From: Novosphingobium arvoryzae
GTDB taxonomy: Bacteria > Pseudomonadota > Alphaproteobacteria > Sphingomonadales > Sphingomonadaceae
Reading direction: 5' to 3'
Length of the DNA stretch: 64,000 bases
NCBI RefSeq assembly: GCF_014652615.1
Contig: NZ_BMZD01000001.1
Span: 145,962 to 209,961, forward strand
Positions 25,565-34,564 of this stretch are shown here, in pieces. The first letter of the stretch is position 1; each line of letters starts with the position of its first letter. The translations under genes and the position numbers were made by a program. The notes beneath the pieces are model-generated. The model worked only from the letters and a program-made list of their open reading frames with translations, searched no databases and was not told the DNA's origin.

Positions 25565-27145
25565 TCAGCCCGTTTCGCCCGCGCGCTCGGCCAGCGTGGC
25601 CTCGGCGCGCGGGACAGCCTTGTAGGCGTAAATCAGGAGCACAACGGCCGGCGGCGCCACGGCGATCAGCGACAGAATGCCTGTCCGCAGATCGCCAACC
25701 AGCTTGCCATCGACCATGCTGCCGGTGAGATCCGAAACCTGCCCGACCATGTAGGGGCCGAAGCACAGGCCAACCAGCGTCGTGCCCAGGAAGAAGGCCG
25801 CCGTGGCCGTGCCACGCATGCGCGGCAGCACCAGATCCTGGGTCGTGGCCGCCGCCGCGCCAAGCGCCGCCGCGCCGAACAGTCCGGCCAGGAAGTTCAT
25901 GGCATAGAACAGCACCGGATCGGGCGTGGTATAGCCGATCCAGATCGGCACGACAGGCGCGACCACCCCGAACAGGATCACCAGGATCCGGCCCGCGGGA
26001 TTGCGGGCGCGCAGCGCGTCGGCCACCCGGCCGCCGATGATCACGCCCAGGAAACCGCTGATTGCGCCGTTTGCACCCAACCAGAAGGCCAGCTCGTGCT
26101 TGGGCAGGCCCAGCACCTGTTCCGCGTAGGGGGCAGACCAGAACGACAGGCCATAGGCTGCCAGCGAGACCATGCTGTAGCCCAGGGTCGTGCAGATGAA
26201 CGCCGGGGTCCCCCAGATCAGGCGGAAGGTCGCCGGGTCTTTCTGGCGCAGCACGCTGGCCCACGAAAACACCGCGTAATAGCCCAGCGCGACCGCTGAC
26301 CATTGCGGCAGGTTGCCAGTCCACTGGATCATGACCCACGCGAACGCACACAGTCCGACCGCGACCAGCAGGTTGATCGCCAGCGCCGCACCGCCGCGCC
26401 GTGCCGCGCCGATCAGTGTGAAGGGGGGCACAATGGTTGAAAGATCGGCAAAGAAATCGGCAAATGGCCGCGCCGATCCCTGGCTGGGGGTTCCGTCCAT
26501 CGCGCCGCGCACCGGTTCCCGCAGCGTTGCCACCCACAGCGCCACGAGCAAGCCGGGAATGCCGACTGCCAGGAACGCGGCATGCCAGCCCACCAGCCCC
26601 AGCGGACCGCCGCCCGGATAAGTGGCATTCCAAACCTGGCTGATCTTGGCCCCGATCAGCAGCGAGACGCCGCCGCCCAGGTAGAGGCCGGATGAGTAGA
26701 TCGCGAGTGCGGTCGCGCGCTGACGCTTGGGGAAGTAGTCCGAAATCAACGAGTATGCGGTCGGGCTGGCAGTGGCTTCGCCGATGCCAACGCCCATCCG
26801 TGCCAGTGTCAGGGTCAACTGACTTCGGGCAAAGCCCGACAGCGCGGTCATGGTCGACCATAGCGCAAGACCGATGCTGAGCAGCTTCACGCGGCTCCAG
26901 TTGTCAGCCAGCCGCCCAAGCGGGATGCCGAACAAGGCGTAGAACACGGCAAACGCCGCGCCGCCCAGGAAGCCCATGTCGCTATCGGTCAGTCCGAGGT
27001 CGCGCTTGATCTCCAGCGCCAGGATCGAGATGATCTGCCGGTCGATGAAGTTCAGGATATACACCACCACCAGCACGCTCAGCACGTACCAGCTATAGGA
27101 ACTGGCCTCGCGCGGGGCGCTATTCGAATCCTGTGCTTCGTTCAC
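25565..27145 (-). CDS. MFS transporter, spinster-like
   Basis: A 526-aa, 12-helix major facilitator superfamily transporter. The loop after helix 2 contains 'GRLADNWSRVKLLSIGLALWS', the MFS A-motif; 'NFIDRQIISILALEIKRDLGLTDSDMGFLGGAAFAVFYAL' is typical of the spinster-like subfamily that includes many sphingomonad efflux or aromatic/lipid-related transporters. Substrate unknown. The start is a GTG (complement of 27143-27145). It lies 27 bases downstream of queC on the same strand. Confidence 0.9.
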   Translation of the reverse strand: MNEAQDSNSAPREASSYSWYVLSVLVVVYILNFIDRQIISILALEIKRDLGLTDSDMGFLGGAAFAVFYALFGIPLGRLADNWSRVKLLSIGLALWSTMTALSGFARSQLTLTLARMGVGIGEATASPTAYSLISDYFPKRQRATALAIYSSGLYLGGGVSLLIGAKISQVWNATYPGGGPLGLVGWHAAFLAVGIPGLLVALWVATLREPVRGAMDGTPSQGSARPFADFFADLSTIVPPFTLIGAARRGGAALAINLLVAVGLCAFAWVMIQWTGNLPQWSAVALGYYAVFSWASVLRQKDPATFRLIWGTPAFICTTLGYSMVSLAAYGLSFWSAPYAEQVLGLPKHELAFWLGANGAISGFLGVIIGGRVADALRARNPAGRILVILFGVVAPVVPIWIGYTTPDPVLFYAMNFLAGLFGAAALGAAAATTQDLVLPRMRGTATAAFFLGTTLVGLCFGPYMVGQVSDLTGSMVDGKLVGDLRTGILSLIAVAPPAVVLLIYAYKAVPRAEATLAERAGETG

Positions 27146-27172
27146 GCAGTCTCTCCCGGTGTTGATCTGGTT

Positions 27173-27889
27173 TCAGGCGGCATAGCGGGTTGGATCGACC
27201 AGCCCGGCCTTGGCAAAGCCCTCGCGGCGAAGGCGGCAACTGTCGCACAGCCCGCAGGCCGCGCCATCCGGCTGGGGATCGTAGCAGGACCAGCTCATCG
27301 CCGGGTCAAAGCCCAGCCGATAGGCTTCTGCGGCAATCTCGGCCTTGCCAAGATACTGGAGCGGAGCGTGGATGGTGAACCCTTCCCCTTCCGCGCCGGC
27401 CTTGGTCGCCAGCTCTGCCAGCCGGGCAAATCCTTCGATGAATTCCGGTCGACAATCCGGGTAGCCGGAATAATCGAGCGCATTGACCCCGATGAAGATG
27501 TCCCTCGCACCGATCGCCTCGGCCCAGGCGAGGGTCAGCGACAGGAAGACGAGATTGCGCGCGGGAACGTAAGTGACGGGTATGTCATCGCCGACCCCAT
27601 CCTTGGGCACGGCGATATCGTCGGTCAGCGCGGAACCCCCGAACTGGCGCAAGTCCAGCGGCAGCACGACATGGCGCCTGGCCTCCAGTACGGCGGCGAT
27701 TTCGCGCGCGGCATCCAGCTCGCGGCGGTGGCGCTGGTTGTAGTCGATGGTCAGGGCATTGATGGCAAAGCCGCGTTCCCGTGCAAGGCCGGCGGTGACC
27801 ATGGAATCCAGCCCGCCGGACAGCAGGACGACGGCACTTCTCCCGGTGCCGGGCGCTGAAACGGTGGGGTCATCCGAATTGGATTGCAT
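27173..27889 (-). CDS. queC: QueC, 7-cyano-7-deazaguanine (preQ0) synthase
   Basis: A 238-aa PP-loop ligase converting 7-carboxy-7-deazaguanine to preQ0 using ammonia and ATP, on the way to queuosine in tRNA. The PP-loop 'SGGLDSMV' is at residues 24-31; the four zinc Cys are in 'CYDPQPDGAACGLCDSC' near the C-terminus. 'VPARNLVFLSLTLAWAE' is a further family hallmark. The N-terminal ~15 residues are a variable extension. queD, queE and queF are not in the window. Confidence 0.97.
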   Translation of the reverse strand: MQSNSDDPTVSAPGTGRSAVVLLSGGLDSMVTAGLARERGFAINALTIDYNQRHRRELDAAREIAAVLEARRHVVLPLDLRQFGGSALTDDIAVPKDGVGDDIPVTYVPARNLVFLSLTLAWAEAIGARDIFIGVNALDYSGYPDCRPEFIEGFARLAELATKAGAEGEGFTIHAPLQYLGKAEIAAEAYRLGFDPAMSWSCYDPQPDGAACGLCDSCRLRREGFAKAGLVDPTRYAA

Positions 27890-27930
27890 CGCACCGGGCT
27901 AGCCTGTGCCCGCGCGGCTGGCAACACCGC

Positions 27931-28344
27931 TCAGGTCGAACAGTCACCCACTCGCCGCGCTTCCGCACTGAATTCGAAGGGCAAGCCATTGCGGATGCCC
28001 TGGCTCTCGATCTGGACCAGCCGGCTGGTCTCGCGGCGGATGCTGGTGCGGCCATATCCCTGCCCGCGGCAGGTGTACTGCACCGTCACCTCGCTCGGTC
28101 CGTCTTCCACCACCAGCCGGTCGCAGCTGACTTCGGGATGGCGCAACTGGATGAACCGCCGACCGTTGCTCACGCACAGCCGCTCCGCCGCATTGCCGGA
28201 ATCGCGCACGCGCAATTCCCAGCGACCGGCATCGAGCTGGTCCAGCATGGTCAGGCTTGACCGCTGCCCGGATGCCGGGGCGGAGAAGGCCAGCAGGGCG
28301 GCAATTGCCCCGGCTGCAACGCGCAGAGTGTATTTCCCCACCAT
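27931..28344 (-). CDS. Exported protein, DUF3617-like
   Basis: A 137-aa exported protein with a signal peptide ('AAGAIAALLAFSAPASGQ'). The mature domain ('LDAGRWELRVRDSG', 'ERLCVSNGRRFIQLRH', 'VSCDRL', 'YTCRGQGYGRTSIRRETSRLVQIESQGIRNG') is conserved in sphingomonads and resembles DUF3617 proteins; four Cys may form disulfides. The ATG at 28344 is chosen because GAGG lies six bases upstream; an ATG six bases earlier touches the GAGG. Function unknown. Confidence 0.72.
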   Translation of the reverse strand: MVGKYTLRVAAGAIAALLAFSAPASGQRSSLTMLDQLDAGRWELRVRDSGNAAERLCVSNGRRFIQLRHPEVSCDRLVVEDGPSEVTVQYTCRGQGYGRTSIRRETSRLVQIESQGIRNGLPFEFSAEARRVGDCST

Positions 28345-28459
28345 GTCCATCCTCGGTCTCAAGCCAATTGGGCGCGACAAACCCGGATATCGTTGCAGCC
28401 GCTTGTATCATGCCGACGCGGCACGACCAAACGTGTATTTTTGTAGGCGAATTGAAATT

Positions 28460-29368
28460 TCAAGCCGTGATCTCGAACAATCGCGAACAGAATTCGCAAT
28501 CGACGACGATCACACCAGCCTCGTTGCGCATCTCGACCCGTTCGGATTCGGGGAATCGACCCAGCACCGCCGCGAAATGCGCGACACTGCATCGGCACCC
28601 GCGCGACAGCGCCTTGCCTGCCTGCACGCGCACTTCCGATTCTTCGTGGAACAGGCGCCAGGCCAGCATCTCCAGTGACAGGTCCGGATCGACCAGCTCG
28701 TCATGGCGGATGCTGCCAGCCAGAGCGGCGACATGTTCCCATTCCGGGTGGTCCAGCTGGACGTGCAGCCGTTCGCGCCCTTCCTCGCCCTCTGGCAGAT
28801 GCTGGACCAGCAGGCCGCCGCCGACGCAGCCCTGCCCATCCGAACGGACCGCAACGCGCGCCAGCGTAGGGATCTGTTCGGACTGCAGGAAATAGCTCTC
28901 CACCGCTTGCGAGAGCGAATCCCCTTCCAGCGGGACAATCCCCTGATAGCGCTGATCGGTGGTGGCGAGGTCAAACGTGATCGCCAGATACCCCTGCCCA
29001 AACAGGGCGGTCAGCGAGGGGTTGGCGCCCAGCGCCGCCAGCCGCTCTGCATCGTGGCGAACATAGCCGCGCACTTCCCCGGCCCGATAATCGCAAACCA
29101 GCAGATCGACGATCCCGCTTTCGGTCTGCGCCTGCATGGTCAGCTGGCCTTCCTCGTCCTTCAGCAGGCTGCCCAGCAACGCGGTGAGCACCAGCGCCTC
29201 GGCCAGGACATGCTTGATCGGCGGCGGATAGTCGTGCGCCGACAGGATCGTTTCCAGCACCGGCCCCAGCCGCACCACCCGGCCGCGCGCGTTGCGCTCC
29301 GGGATGGTGAAGCTGAGCACCCGGTCAAAGCCGGTCTGCCCCTCGGCGATGGGTGCGGGCGCGCTCAC
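28460..29368 (-). CDS. hslO: HslO, redox-regulated chaperone Hsp33
   Basis: Hsp33 (302 aa) is a holdase chaperone turned on by oxidation of its zinc site. The C-terminal redox switch has four Cys: 'GCRCSV' and 'CEFC' (about residues 262-264 and 293-296). The core '[39 protein letters not shown]' is typical. The GTG start overlaps the argF stop, so it is the last gene of an argD-argF-hslO operon, an arrangement known from alphaproteobacteria. Confidence 0.95.
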   Translation of the reverse strand: MSAPAPIAEGQTGFDRVLSFTIPERNARGRVVRLGPVLETILSAHDYPPPIKHVLAEALVLTALLGSLLKDEEGQLTMQAQTESGIVDLLVCDYRAGEVRGYVRHDAERLAALGANPSLTALFGQGYLAITFDLATTDQRYQGIVPLEGDSLSQAVESYFLQSEQIPTLARVAVRSDGQGCVGGGLLVQHLPEGEEGRERLHVQLDHPEWEHVAALAGSIRHDELVDPDLSLEMLAWRLFHEESEVRVQAGKALSRGCRCSVAHFAAVLGRFPESERVEMRNEAGVIVVDCEFCSRLFEITA

Positions 29369-30294
29369 AGTTGCCCGAACGCCCAGCGCAGCACGCTCTT
29401 CTGGGCGTGGATGCGGTTCTCGGCCTCATCCCAGACCACCGAACGTGGACCGTCGATCACGCCATCGGTCGCTTCCTCGCCCCGGTGGGCGGGGAGGCAG
29501 TGCAGGAACAGGGCGTCGGCCTTGGCACCGGCCATTAGTGCCTCGTTGACCTGATAGGGTGTCATGGCCGCGATGCGGGCTTCGGCGCCGCTCTGCCCCA
29601 TCGAGACCCAGGTGTCGGTGACGACCACGTCCGCCCCGGCCACTGCCTCGCGCGGGTCGCGGGTGACGGTGATGGTCGCGCCCCGCGCGCGCGCCGCCGC
29701 GATGTATGCCGGATCGGAATCATACCCCTCCGGCACCCCGATCCGCACGTTGAAGCGCATCAGGCCGGCCGCCTCGACAATCGAGTTGAGCACGTTGTTG
29801 CCATCACCCAGCCAAGCCACTTCCAGCCCGGGCAGGGCCTTGCCGTGCTCGATGACGGTCAGCAGGTCGGCCATGATCTGGCAGGGGTGCGACCGATCGG
29901 TCAGGCCGTTGATCACCGGGACCGTGGCATAGTGCGCCAGCTCGTCGATCTTGGCGTGATCGTCGGTGCGGATCATGATCGCATCGACCATCCGGCTGAG
30001 CACGCGGGCGGTATCGGCGATGGATTCGCCGCGCCCCAGCTGGGTCGATCCGGCTTCCAGGATCAGCGCGCTGCCGCCCAGCTGGCGCATCGCCATGTCG
30101 AACGACACGCGCGTGCGGGTGGAGTTCTTTTCGAAGATCATCGCCAGAACGCGGCCCGCCAGCGGGGCATCGGCATCGACCTGCCCCTTCGGCCAGGCGG
30201 CCCGGGCCGTCTTGCGGGCCTGTGCGTCGTTCAGCATCGCTGCCACGGCATCGCCGCCGGCATCGGTCAGTTCAAGAAAATGCCGGACCATCAT
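29365..30294 (-). CDS. argF: ArgF, ornithine carbamoyltransferase
   Basis: A 309-aa enzyme making citrulline from ornithine and carbamoyl phosphate. Carbamoyl-phosphate site 'NSTRTR' (about residues 57-62), '[12 protein letters not shown]' and the ornithine loop with catalytic Cys '[11 protein letters not shown]' (about 266-276) are all present. Its ATG overlaps the argD stop and its stop overlaps the hslO start, so the three are translationally coupled. Only two steps of arginine synthesis are encoded here. Confidence 0.97.
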   Translation of the reverse strand: MMVRHFLELTDAGGDAVAAMLNDAQARKTARAAWPKGQVDADAPLAGRVLAMIFEKNSTRTRVSFDMAMRQLGGSALILEAGSTQLGRGESIADTARVLSRMVDAIMIRTDDHAKIDELAHYATVPVINGLTDRSHPCQIMADLLTVIEHGKALPGLEVAWLGDGNNVLNSIVEAAGLMRFNVRIGVPEGYDSDPAYIAAARARGATITVTRDPREAVAGADVVVTDTWVSMGQSGAEARIAAMTPYQVNEALMAGAKADALFLHCLPAHRGEEATDGVIDGPRSVVWDEAENRIHAQKSVLRWAFGQL

Positions 30295-31481
30295 GCGCTC
30301 TCCGGAGGCTGGAAGCTGGCCGCACCGGCGGACAGTTTGTCCATGAATTCATCGATATGCGAATCGTCGATCACCAGCGGCGGGATTACCCGCACGGTGT
30401 TGTCGCCCGCCGCCACGGTCAGCAGATCGTGGTTGTCGCGCAGGTGCGCCACGAAGCTGCGGGTTTCGAACTTCATCTTCAGGCCGATCATCAGCCCGCG
30501 TCCGCGGACCAGTTCGAACATATCGGGATAGTTGCCGATGAACTGTTCGAGGCGGCTGCGCAGCCGTTCGCCCTTGGCGCGGACATCGGCCATGAACGCC
30601 TCGTTCGCGACCGCGTCCAGCACGGCCTCGCCGGCGGCCATGGCCAGCGGGTTGCCGCCATAGGTCGAACCGTGGGTGCCGATCACCATCCCGCGCGCGG
30701 CCTTTTCCGTGGCCAGGCACGCGCCCAGCGGAAAGCCACCGCCAATGCCCTTGGCCGTGGCGACGACATCCGGGGTGATGCCGTACTGCTCATAGGCATA
30801 GAGCGTTCCCGCCCGGCCGACGCCGCACTGCACCTCATCCAGCGCCAGCAGCAGGTCATGCTCGTCGGCCAGCGCGCGCAGGCCCAGCATGAATTCGTCC
30901 GAGGCCGGACGAATCCCGCCTTCGCCCTGGATGGGCTCGACCAGGAACCCGGCGGTGTTCGGGCCGATCGCCGCCTTCGCCCCTTCCAGATCGTCGAACT
31001 CGACGTACTTGAAGCCCGCCAGCAGCGGCAGGAAGCCCTTGTGCATCTTGTCCTGGTTGGACGCGCTGATCGTGGCCATCGTCCGCCCGTGGAAGGCGTT
31101 CTTGAAAGTGATGATCTCGAACTTGTGATCATTGCCGACATGGGCGTGATAGGCGCGGATCGTCTTGATCGCACATTCCACCGCTTCCGCGCCCGAATTG
31201 GTGAAGAACACCGTGTCGGCAAAGGTCAGATCGACCAGCCGCTGGGCGAGATGTTCGCCCTGCGGACTGCCATACAGGTTCGATACGTGCATCAGCGTGG
31301 CCGCCTGGCGCTGGATCGCACCGATCAGCCCTTCATGCGAATGGCCCAGCAGGTTCACGGCGATGCCGCTGGCAAAATCCAGGCATCGGCGGCCGTCCTC
31401 CCCGATCAGGTGGCAGTGCTCACCACGCACCGGGCGAAAGCCGCAGCGGGGATAGACTGGCATCAGCGGGGTAATCGACAT
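30291..31481 (-). CDS. argD: ArgD, acetylornithine aminotransferase
   Basis: A 396-aa class III PLP aminotransferase of arginine synthesis, possibly also acting in lysine synthesis. Motifs: '[15 protein letters not shown]', '[15 protein letters not shown]', '[11 protein letters not shown]', '[16 protein letters not shown]' and the PLP lysine in '[15 protein letters not shown]' (about residue 250). It is the first gene of the operon; AAGG lies ten bases before the ATG. A 187-base gap separates it from the cold-shock gene. Confidence 0.97.
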   Translation of the reverse strand: MSITPLMPVYPRCGFRPVRGEHCHLIGEDGRRCLDFASGIAVNLLGHSHEGLIGAIQRQAATLMHVSNLYGSPQGEHLAQRLVDLTFADTVFFTNSGAEAVECAIKTIRAYHAHVGNDHKFEIITFKNAFHGRTMATISASNQDKMHKGFLPLLAGFKYVEFDDLEGAKAAIGPNTAGFLVEPIQGEGGIRPASDEFMLGLRALADEHDLLLALDEVQCGVGRAGTLYAYEQYGITPDVVATAKGIGGGFPLGACLATEKAARGMVIGTHGSTYGGNPLAMAAGEAVLDAVANEAFMADVRAKGERLRSRLEQFIGNYPDMFELVRGRGLMIGLKMKFETRSFVAHLRDNHDLLTVAAGDNTVRVIPPLVIDDSHIDEFMDKLSAGAASFQPPESA

Positions 31482-31569
31482 CGCAAGGATCCTTCTTGGT
31501 TACGATGATTGGCAGTTGCCGGGAAACGGAAACCACCGGGAAATCGGGAAACAAAATCGCAAACGACAA

Positions 31570-31606
31570 ATGGCGGCCCCCTGCCGATGAAGGAGGGGAC
31601 CGCCAT
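31570..31606 (-). terminator. Terminator of the cold-shock gene
   Basis: ATGGCGGCCCCCT pairs with AGGGGACCGCCAT across a short loop (12-bp stem with one mismatch). On the minus strand it lies 63 bases after the cold-shock stop and is followed by a T-rich stretch (TTTGTCGTTTGCGATTTTGTTT). The sequence between the stop and the stem shows no gene. Confidence 0.8.
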
Positions 31607-31668
31607 TGCCGTGTTCTTTAAATTGTCGCGAGGACGCGGTCAAACCCGACCGCAGCCAAGCCGGCTGG

Positions 31669-32421
31669 TCAATCCTGACGCGGCACCAGGTTGACCGCCG
31701 AGTACTTGCCTCGTCGATCGACTTCGATGTCGAATTCCAGGCGATCGCCTTCGTTCAGGCCCTGCAGACCCGAACGCTCCACCGCGCTGATGTGCACGAA
31801 GGCATCAGCTTGGCCATCGTCGCGGGTGATAAAGCCAAAGCCCTTCATCGCGTTGAAGAACTTGACCGTGCCGGTCGACCGTTCGCCGGTCAGCTCACGC
31901 TGCGGCGGGGCTTCGCGCTTGGCCACGGGGATCACTTCGCCGACGACCTTCAGGTCGCTGGCGGAAACCTTGCCACCGCGATCGACCAGGGTGAATTCCA
32001 GCTGCTGGCCTTCGGCCAGGCCTTCCAGCCCGGCGCGCTCGACCGCGCTGATGTGGACGAACACGTCCTCACCGCCGCCATCCTTCTGGATGAACCCGAA
32101 GCCCTTGGCTGCGTTGAAGAACTTTACCGTGCCGGTGCCTTCGCCCACGACCTGGGCCGGCATGCCGCCGCCGCGCGGGCCGCCGAAGCCGCCACCGCCG
32201 CCGCCACGCGGGCCACCGCCGAAGCCGCCACGATCGCCACCGCCGAAGCCGCCGCGCGGACCGCCGCCGAACCGGTCTCCGCCGCCAAAGCGATCGCCGC
32301 CGCCGAACCGGTCACCACCGCCAAAGCGATCACCACCACCGGCGAAGGGATCGAAACCATCCTCACCGAAACCGTCCCGCTTGTCGCGGCCCCGGCCACG
32401 ACGCCCTCTATCAAAACCCAT
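31669..32421 (-). CDS. Double cold-shock-domain protein with Gly/Arg-rich N-terminal arm
   Basis: A 250-aa RNA-binding protein. Residues 1-86 are low-complexity, Gly/Arg/Phe-rich, with four DRFGGG repeats (31-54) then '[15 protein letters not shown]'. Two cold-shock domains follow (about 94-163 and 183-248), each with RNP1/RNP2-like 'KGFGFI' and 'DVFVHIS' or 'DAFVHIS'. The arm resembles RGG segments that drive phase separation in RNA-binding proteins; here that is inference. An internal ATG at residue 87 would give a protein without the arm, so two forms are possible. The ATG at 32421 is chosen because the low-complexity arm starts there; the frame extends further upstream without conservation. 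Confidence 0.88.
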   Translation of the reverse strand: MGFDRGRRGRGRDKRDGFGEDGFDPFAGGGDRFGGGDRFGGGDRFGGGDRFGGGPRGGFGGGDRGGFGGGPRGGGGGGFGGPRGGGMPAQVVGEGTGTVKFFNAAKGFGFIQKDGGGEDVFVHISAVERAGLEGLAEGQQLEFTLVDRGGKVSASDLKVVGEVIPVAKREAPPQRELTGERSTGTVKFFNAMKGFGFITRDDGQADAFVHISAVERSGLQGLNEGDRLEFDIEVDRRGKYSAVNLVPRQD

Positions 32422-32746
32422 AAACCCGAACAAACCTTCGCTTCGCCGCAATTCGCACAGTCCGGCGGCGCGGACGATTCGCGCCGGACGACAGGGCGAA
32501 ACACCGCAAGGCCCTCTCCGCTGCACCGTGCCTAATATCCGATAATCTGCAACATGGCGAATGGATTCCTCCAAATCGCCCATTCCACCGGGTTCGGACG
32601 GAGAGGTGTGACATTTCTGCCAGCACCGCCGGCCATGCCCGCGCCGGCCAACCGCCTGCTTGTCAGCGGGGGCCGCGCTTGGCAGAGAGCACCGGACAGG
32701 CCGGGCGCGCCCTTGCGCTCCGGCCGATCCCAGGGATGCATTTGCC
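32422..32746. other. Divergent intergenic region, no gene seen
   Basis: These 325 bases separate the cold-shock gene (minus) from the DUF442 gene (plus). Short frames here lack ribosome sites and conserved residues. The space could hold the long 5' leader common for cold-shock mRNAs, plus the promoter of the opposite gene; I see no clear promoter boxes. Confidence 0.5.
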
Positions 32747-33178
32747 ATGTTTCGCCAGCTTTCGCCGCGTGTGTTCGCCAGCCCGCAAATCGGCCTTGCC
32801 GAAGTGGCAGAGGCCCAGGCCCAGGGCATCGGCCTGATCATCAACAACCGGCCCGAGGGCGAAAGCGAGGATCAGGTCAGCGGCGCCGAGATTGAGGCCG
32901 CGGCCAGGGCGGCCGGCATTGCCTATGTCGCGATCCCGGTGACCCACGCGGGCTTTTCCCAGCCGCAGGTGACGGCCATGGCCGCTGCGCTGGCCTCCAC
33001 CGATGGGCCGGTCCTGGCCTATTGCCGGTCGGGTACCCGCTCGACCCTGTTGTGGGCACTGGCCGAAGCCAGCCGGGGTGAAAGCCCCGATGCGCTGGCC
33101 AGCGCGGCAGCGGCCGCCGGATACGATGTCGGCCCGGTCCGCGCGGTGATGGACATGCTCGCCACCCGTAAGGACTGA
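32747..33178 (+). CDS. DUF442/TIGR01244-type phosphatase-like sulfur-transferase protein
   Basis: A 143-aa cytosolic protein with a dual-specificity-phosphatase-like fold. The P-loop '[12 protein letters not shown]' (about residues 90-101) has the catalytic Cys-x5-Arg; '[15 protein letters not shown]', 'GIAYVAIPV' and 'QVTAMAAAL' are typical of the family. The same domain is found fused to the beta-lactamase-like sulfide enzyme Blh/ETHE1 type, so a role in sulfur or polysulfide handling is suggested but not shown. The ATG at 32747 is preferred over upstream frames. Confidence 0.8.
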   Translation: MFRQLSPRVFASPQIGLAEVAEAQAQGIGLIINNRPEGESEDQVSGAEIEAAARAAGIAYVAIPVTHAGFSQPQVTAMAAALASTDGPVLAYCRSGTRSTLLWALAEASRGESPDALASAAAAAGYDVGPVRAVMDMLATRKD

Positions 33179-33185
33179 CCCCGGC

Positions 33186-33587
33186 GTGCCCTTCATCGCG
33201 ATCCAGCTGGCGGCGTCCATCGTGCTGATCCTGCTGGTCAGCTGGCTGGCGCTGGCCCTGAAACTGGGCAACGATGTGCGGCTGAAGGGTGAGGCCGAGG
33301 CGCGCGAGCTGGCGCAAACCGCGGTTTGCGGGTTCGATCCGGTCGATCTCGCGCTGGACCGGGCGGGCATCGGCGCGTTGCTGCGGGATTCGCAAGGGCG
33401 GGTCATGCTGCTGCGCCGGCACGGGGCGCAGTTTGCTGCCCGCATTCTCGACAGCCACGCCTTTGCCCGGCTTGACCGCAATTTCCTGACCGTGGGGACT
33501 GGCGAAAAGACCTTTGGCCAGATCACGCTGGACCTGGGCGACAAGGCGCAGGTCTGGGCGGCCAGCCTGCGCAGACTGGGGAACTGA
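33186..33587 (+). CDS. Membrane-anchored protein of unknown function
   Basis: A 133-aa protein with one N-terminal transmembrane helix (residues 5-25, 'IQLAASIVLILLVSWLALALKL') and a soluble domain containing a Cys ('TAVCGFDP'), 'RDSQGRVMLLRRHGAQFAARIL' and 'LDLGDKAQVWAASL'. It starts at a GTG eight bases after the DUF442 stop and ends three bases before the sterol desaturase gene; the trio is likely an operon. Similar small proteins precede sterol desaturases in sphingomonads. Confidence 0.78.
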   Translation: MPFIAIQLAASIVLILLVSWLALALKLGNDVRLKGEAEARELAQTAVCGFDPVDLALDRAGIGALLRDSQGRVMLLRRHGAQFAARILDSHAFARLDRNFLTVGTGEKTFGQITLDLGDKAQVWAASLRRLGN

Positions 33588-33589
33588 CC

Positions 33590-34486
33590 ATGCCGCAACT
33601 GGGCCCGGTGGAATACGCGATTCCCTTCTTCATCCTGCTGATCGTGCTGGAAATGATCTGGGCGCGCCGTAACGCTCCGCAAAAATACGAGCCGCGCGAT
33701 ACACTGACGTCGCTGGCGCTGGGGGTGGGCAGCACCGCAGCCGGGGCGCTGACCGCCGGCATCGTGGCGGCTGCCGCGGTCTGGCTGTTCCAGCATCGGG
33801 TGGCGACGATCGGCTGGGCGTGGTGGGCATGGATCGCCTGCTTCGTGCTGGACGATTTCAATTATTACTGGGCGCACCGCACCGGACACCGCGTCCGCTG
33901 GTTCTGGGCGGCGCACGTGAACCACCATTCCAGCCAGCACTACAACCTGTCGACCGCGCTGCGCCAGACCTGGACCGGGTTCATCGCGCTGTCGTTCGTG
34001 TTCCGCATCTGGCCAGCGTTCATCGGTTTCGATCCGGTGATGATCGCCACCTGCGGTGCGGTGAACCTGATCTATCAGTTCTGGATCCACACCGAGGCGG
34101 TGGGGCGGCTACCGCGCTGGTACGAGGCGGTGATGAACACGCCCAGCCACCACCGCGTCCATCACGCGATCAATCCGGTATACCTGGACCGCAACTATGC
34201 GGGCGTGTTCATCGTCTGGGACCGGTTGTTCCGCACGTTTCAGCCAGAACGCGACGACCAGCGCATCCAGTATGGCATCGTCCGGCAACTGGGCAGCTTC
34301 AACGTCCTGTGGGCCGTGTTTCACGAGTGGATCGGGATTGCGAAGGACGTTTGGCGCGCACCCTGGCGGCACAAGCTCTCCTACATGGTCCGCGCACCCG
34401 GCTGGACCCACGATGGCAGCCGCGACACGTCCGACACGATCCGCGCCCGCTGGGAAAAGGGTGAAGGGCTGGCCCCGGCGGAATAG
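33590..34486 (+). CDS. Sterol desaturase / fatty acid hydroxylase family membrane protein
   Basis: A 298-aa membrane protein of the diiron sterol desaturase superfamily. Several hydrophobic segments precede the His clusters 'HRTGH', 'HVNHHSSQHYN' and 'TPSHHRVHH', which bind two iron atoms. Bacterial members hydroxylate carotenoids, fatty acids or hopanoid side chains; the true substrate is not given by the sequence. Forms a likely operon with the preceding small membrane protein. Confidence 0.92.
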   Translation: MPQLGPVEYAIPFFILLIVLEMIWARRNAPQKYEPRDTLTSLALGVGSTAAGALTAGIVAAAAVWLFQHRVATIGWAWWAWIACFVLDDFNYYWAHRTGHRVRWFWAAHVNHHSSQHYNLSTALRQTWTGFIALSFVFRIWPAFIGFDPVMIATCGAVNLIYQFWIHTEAVGRLPRWYEAVMNTPSHHRVHHAINPVYLDRNYAGVFIVWDRLFRTFQPERDDQRIQYGIVRQLGSFNVLWAVFHEWIGIAKDVWRAPWRHKLSYMVRAPGWTHDGSRDTSDTIRARWEKGEGLAPAE

Positions 34487-34564
34487 CGGCGCCTGCGCGA
34501 AACTCGTTGCGCGAATTTAATCGAGCAATTAACTCCTGCCGGAAACACAATTCCGGAGTGGGTC

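Noticed and set aside
32262..32351. Regular 18-base repeats that could suggest a CRISPR or minisatellite
   Set aside because: They are in-frame codons for DRFGGG repeats in the cold-shock protein, with no spacers of unrelated sequence.
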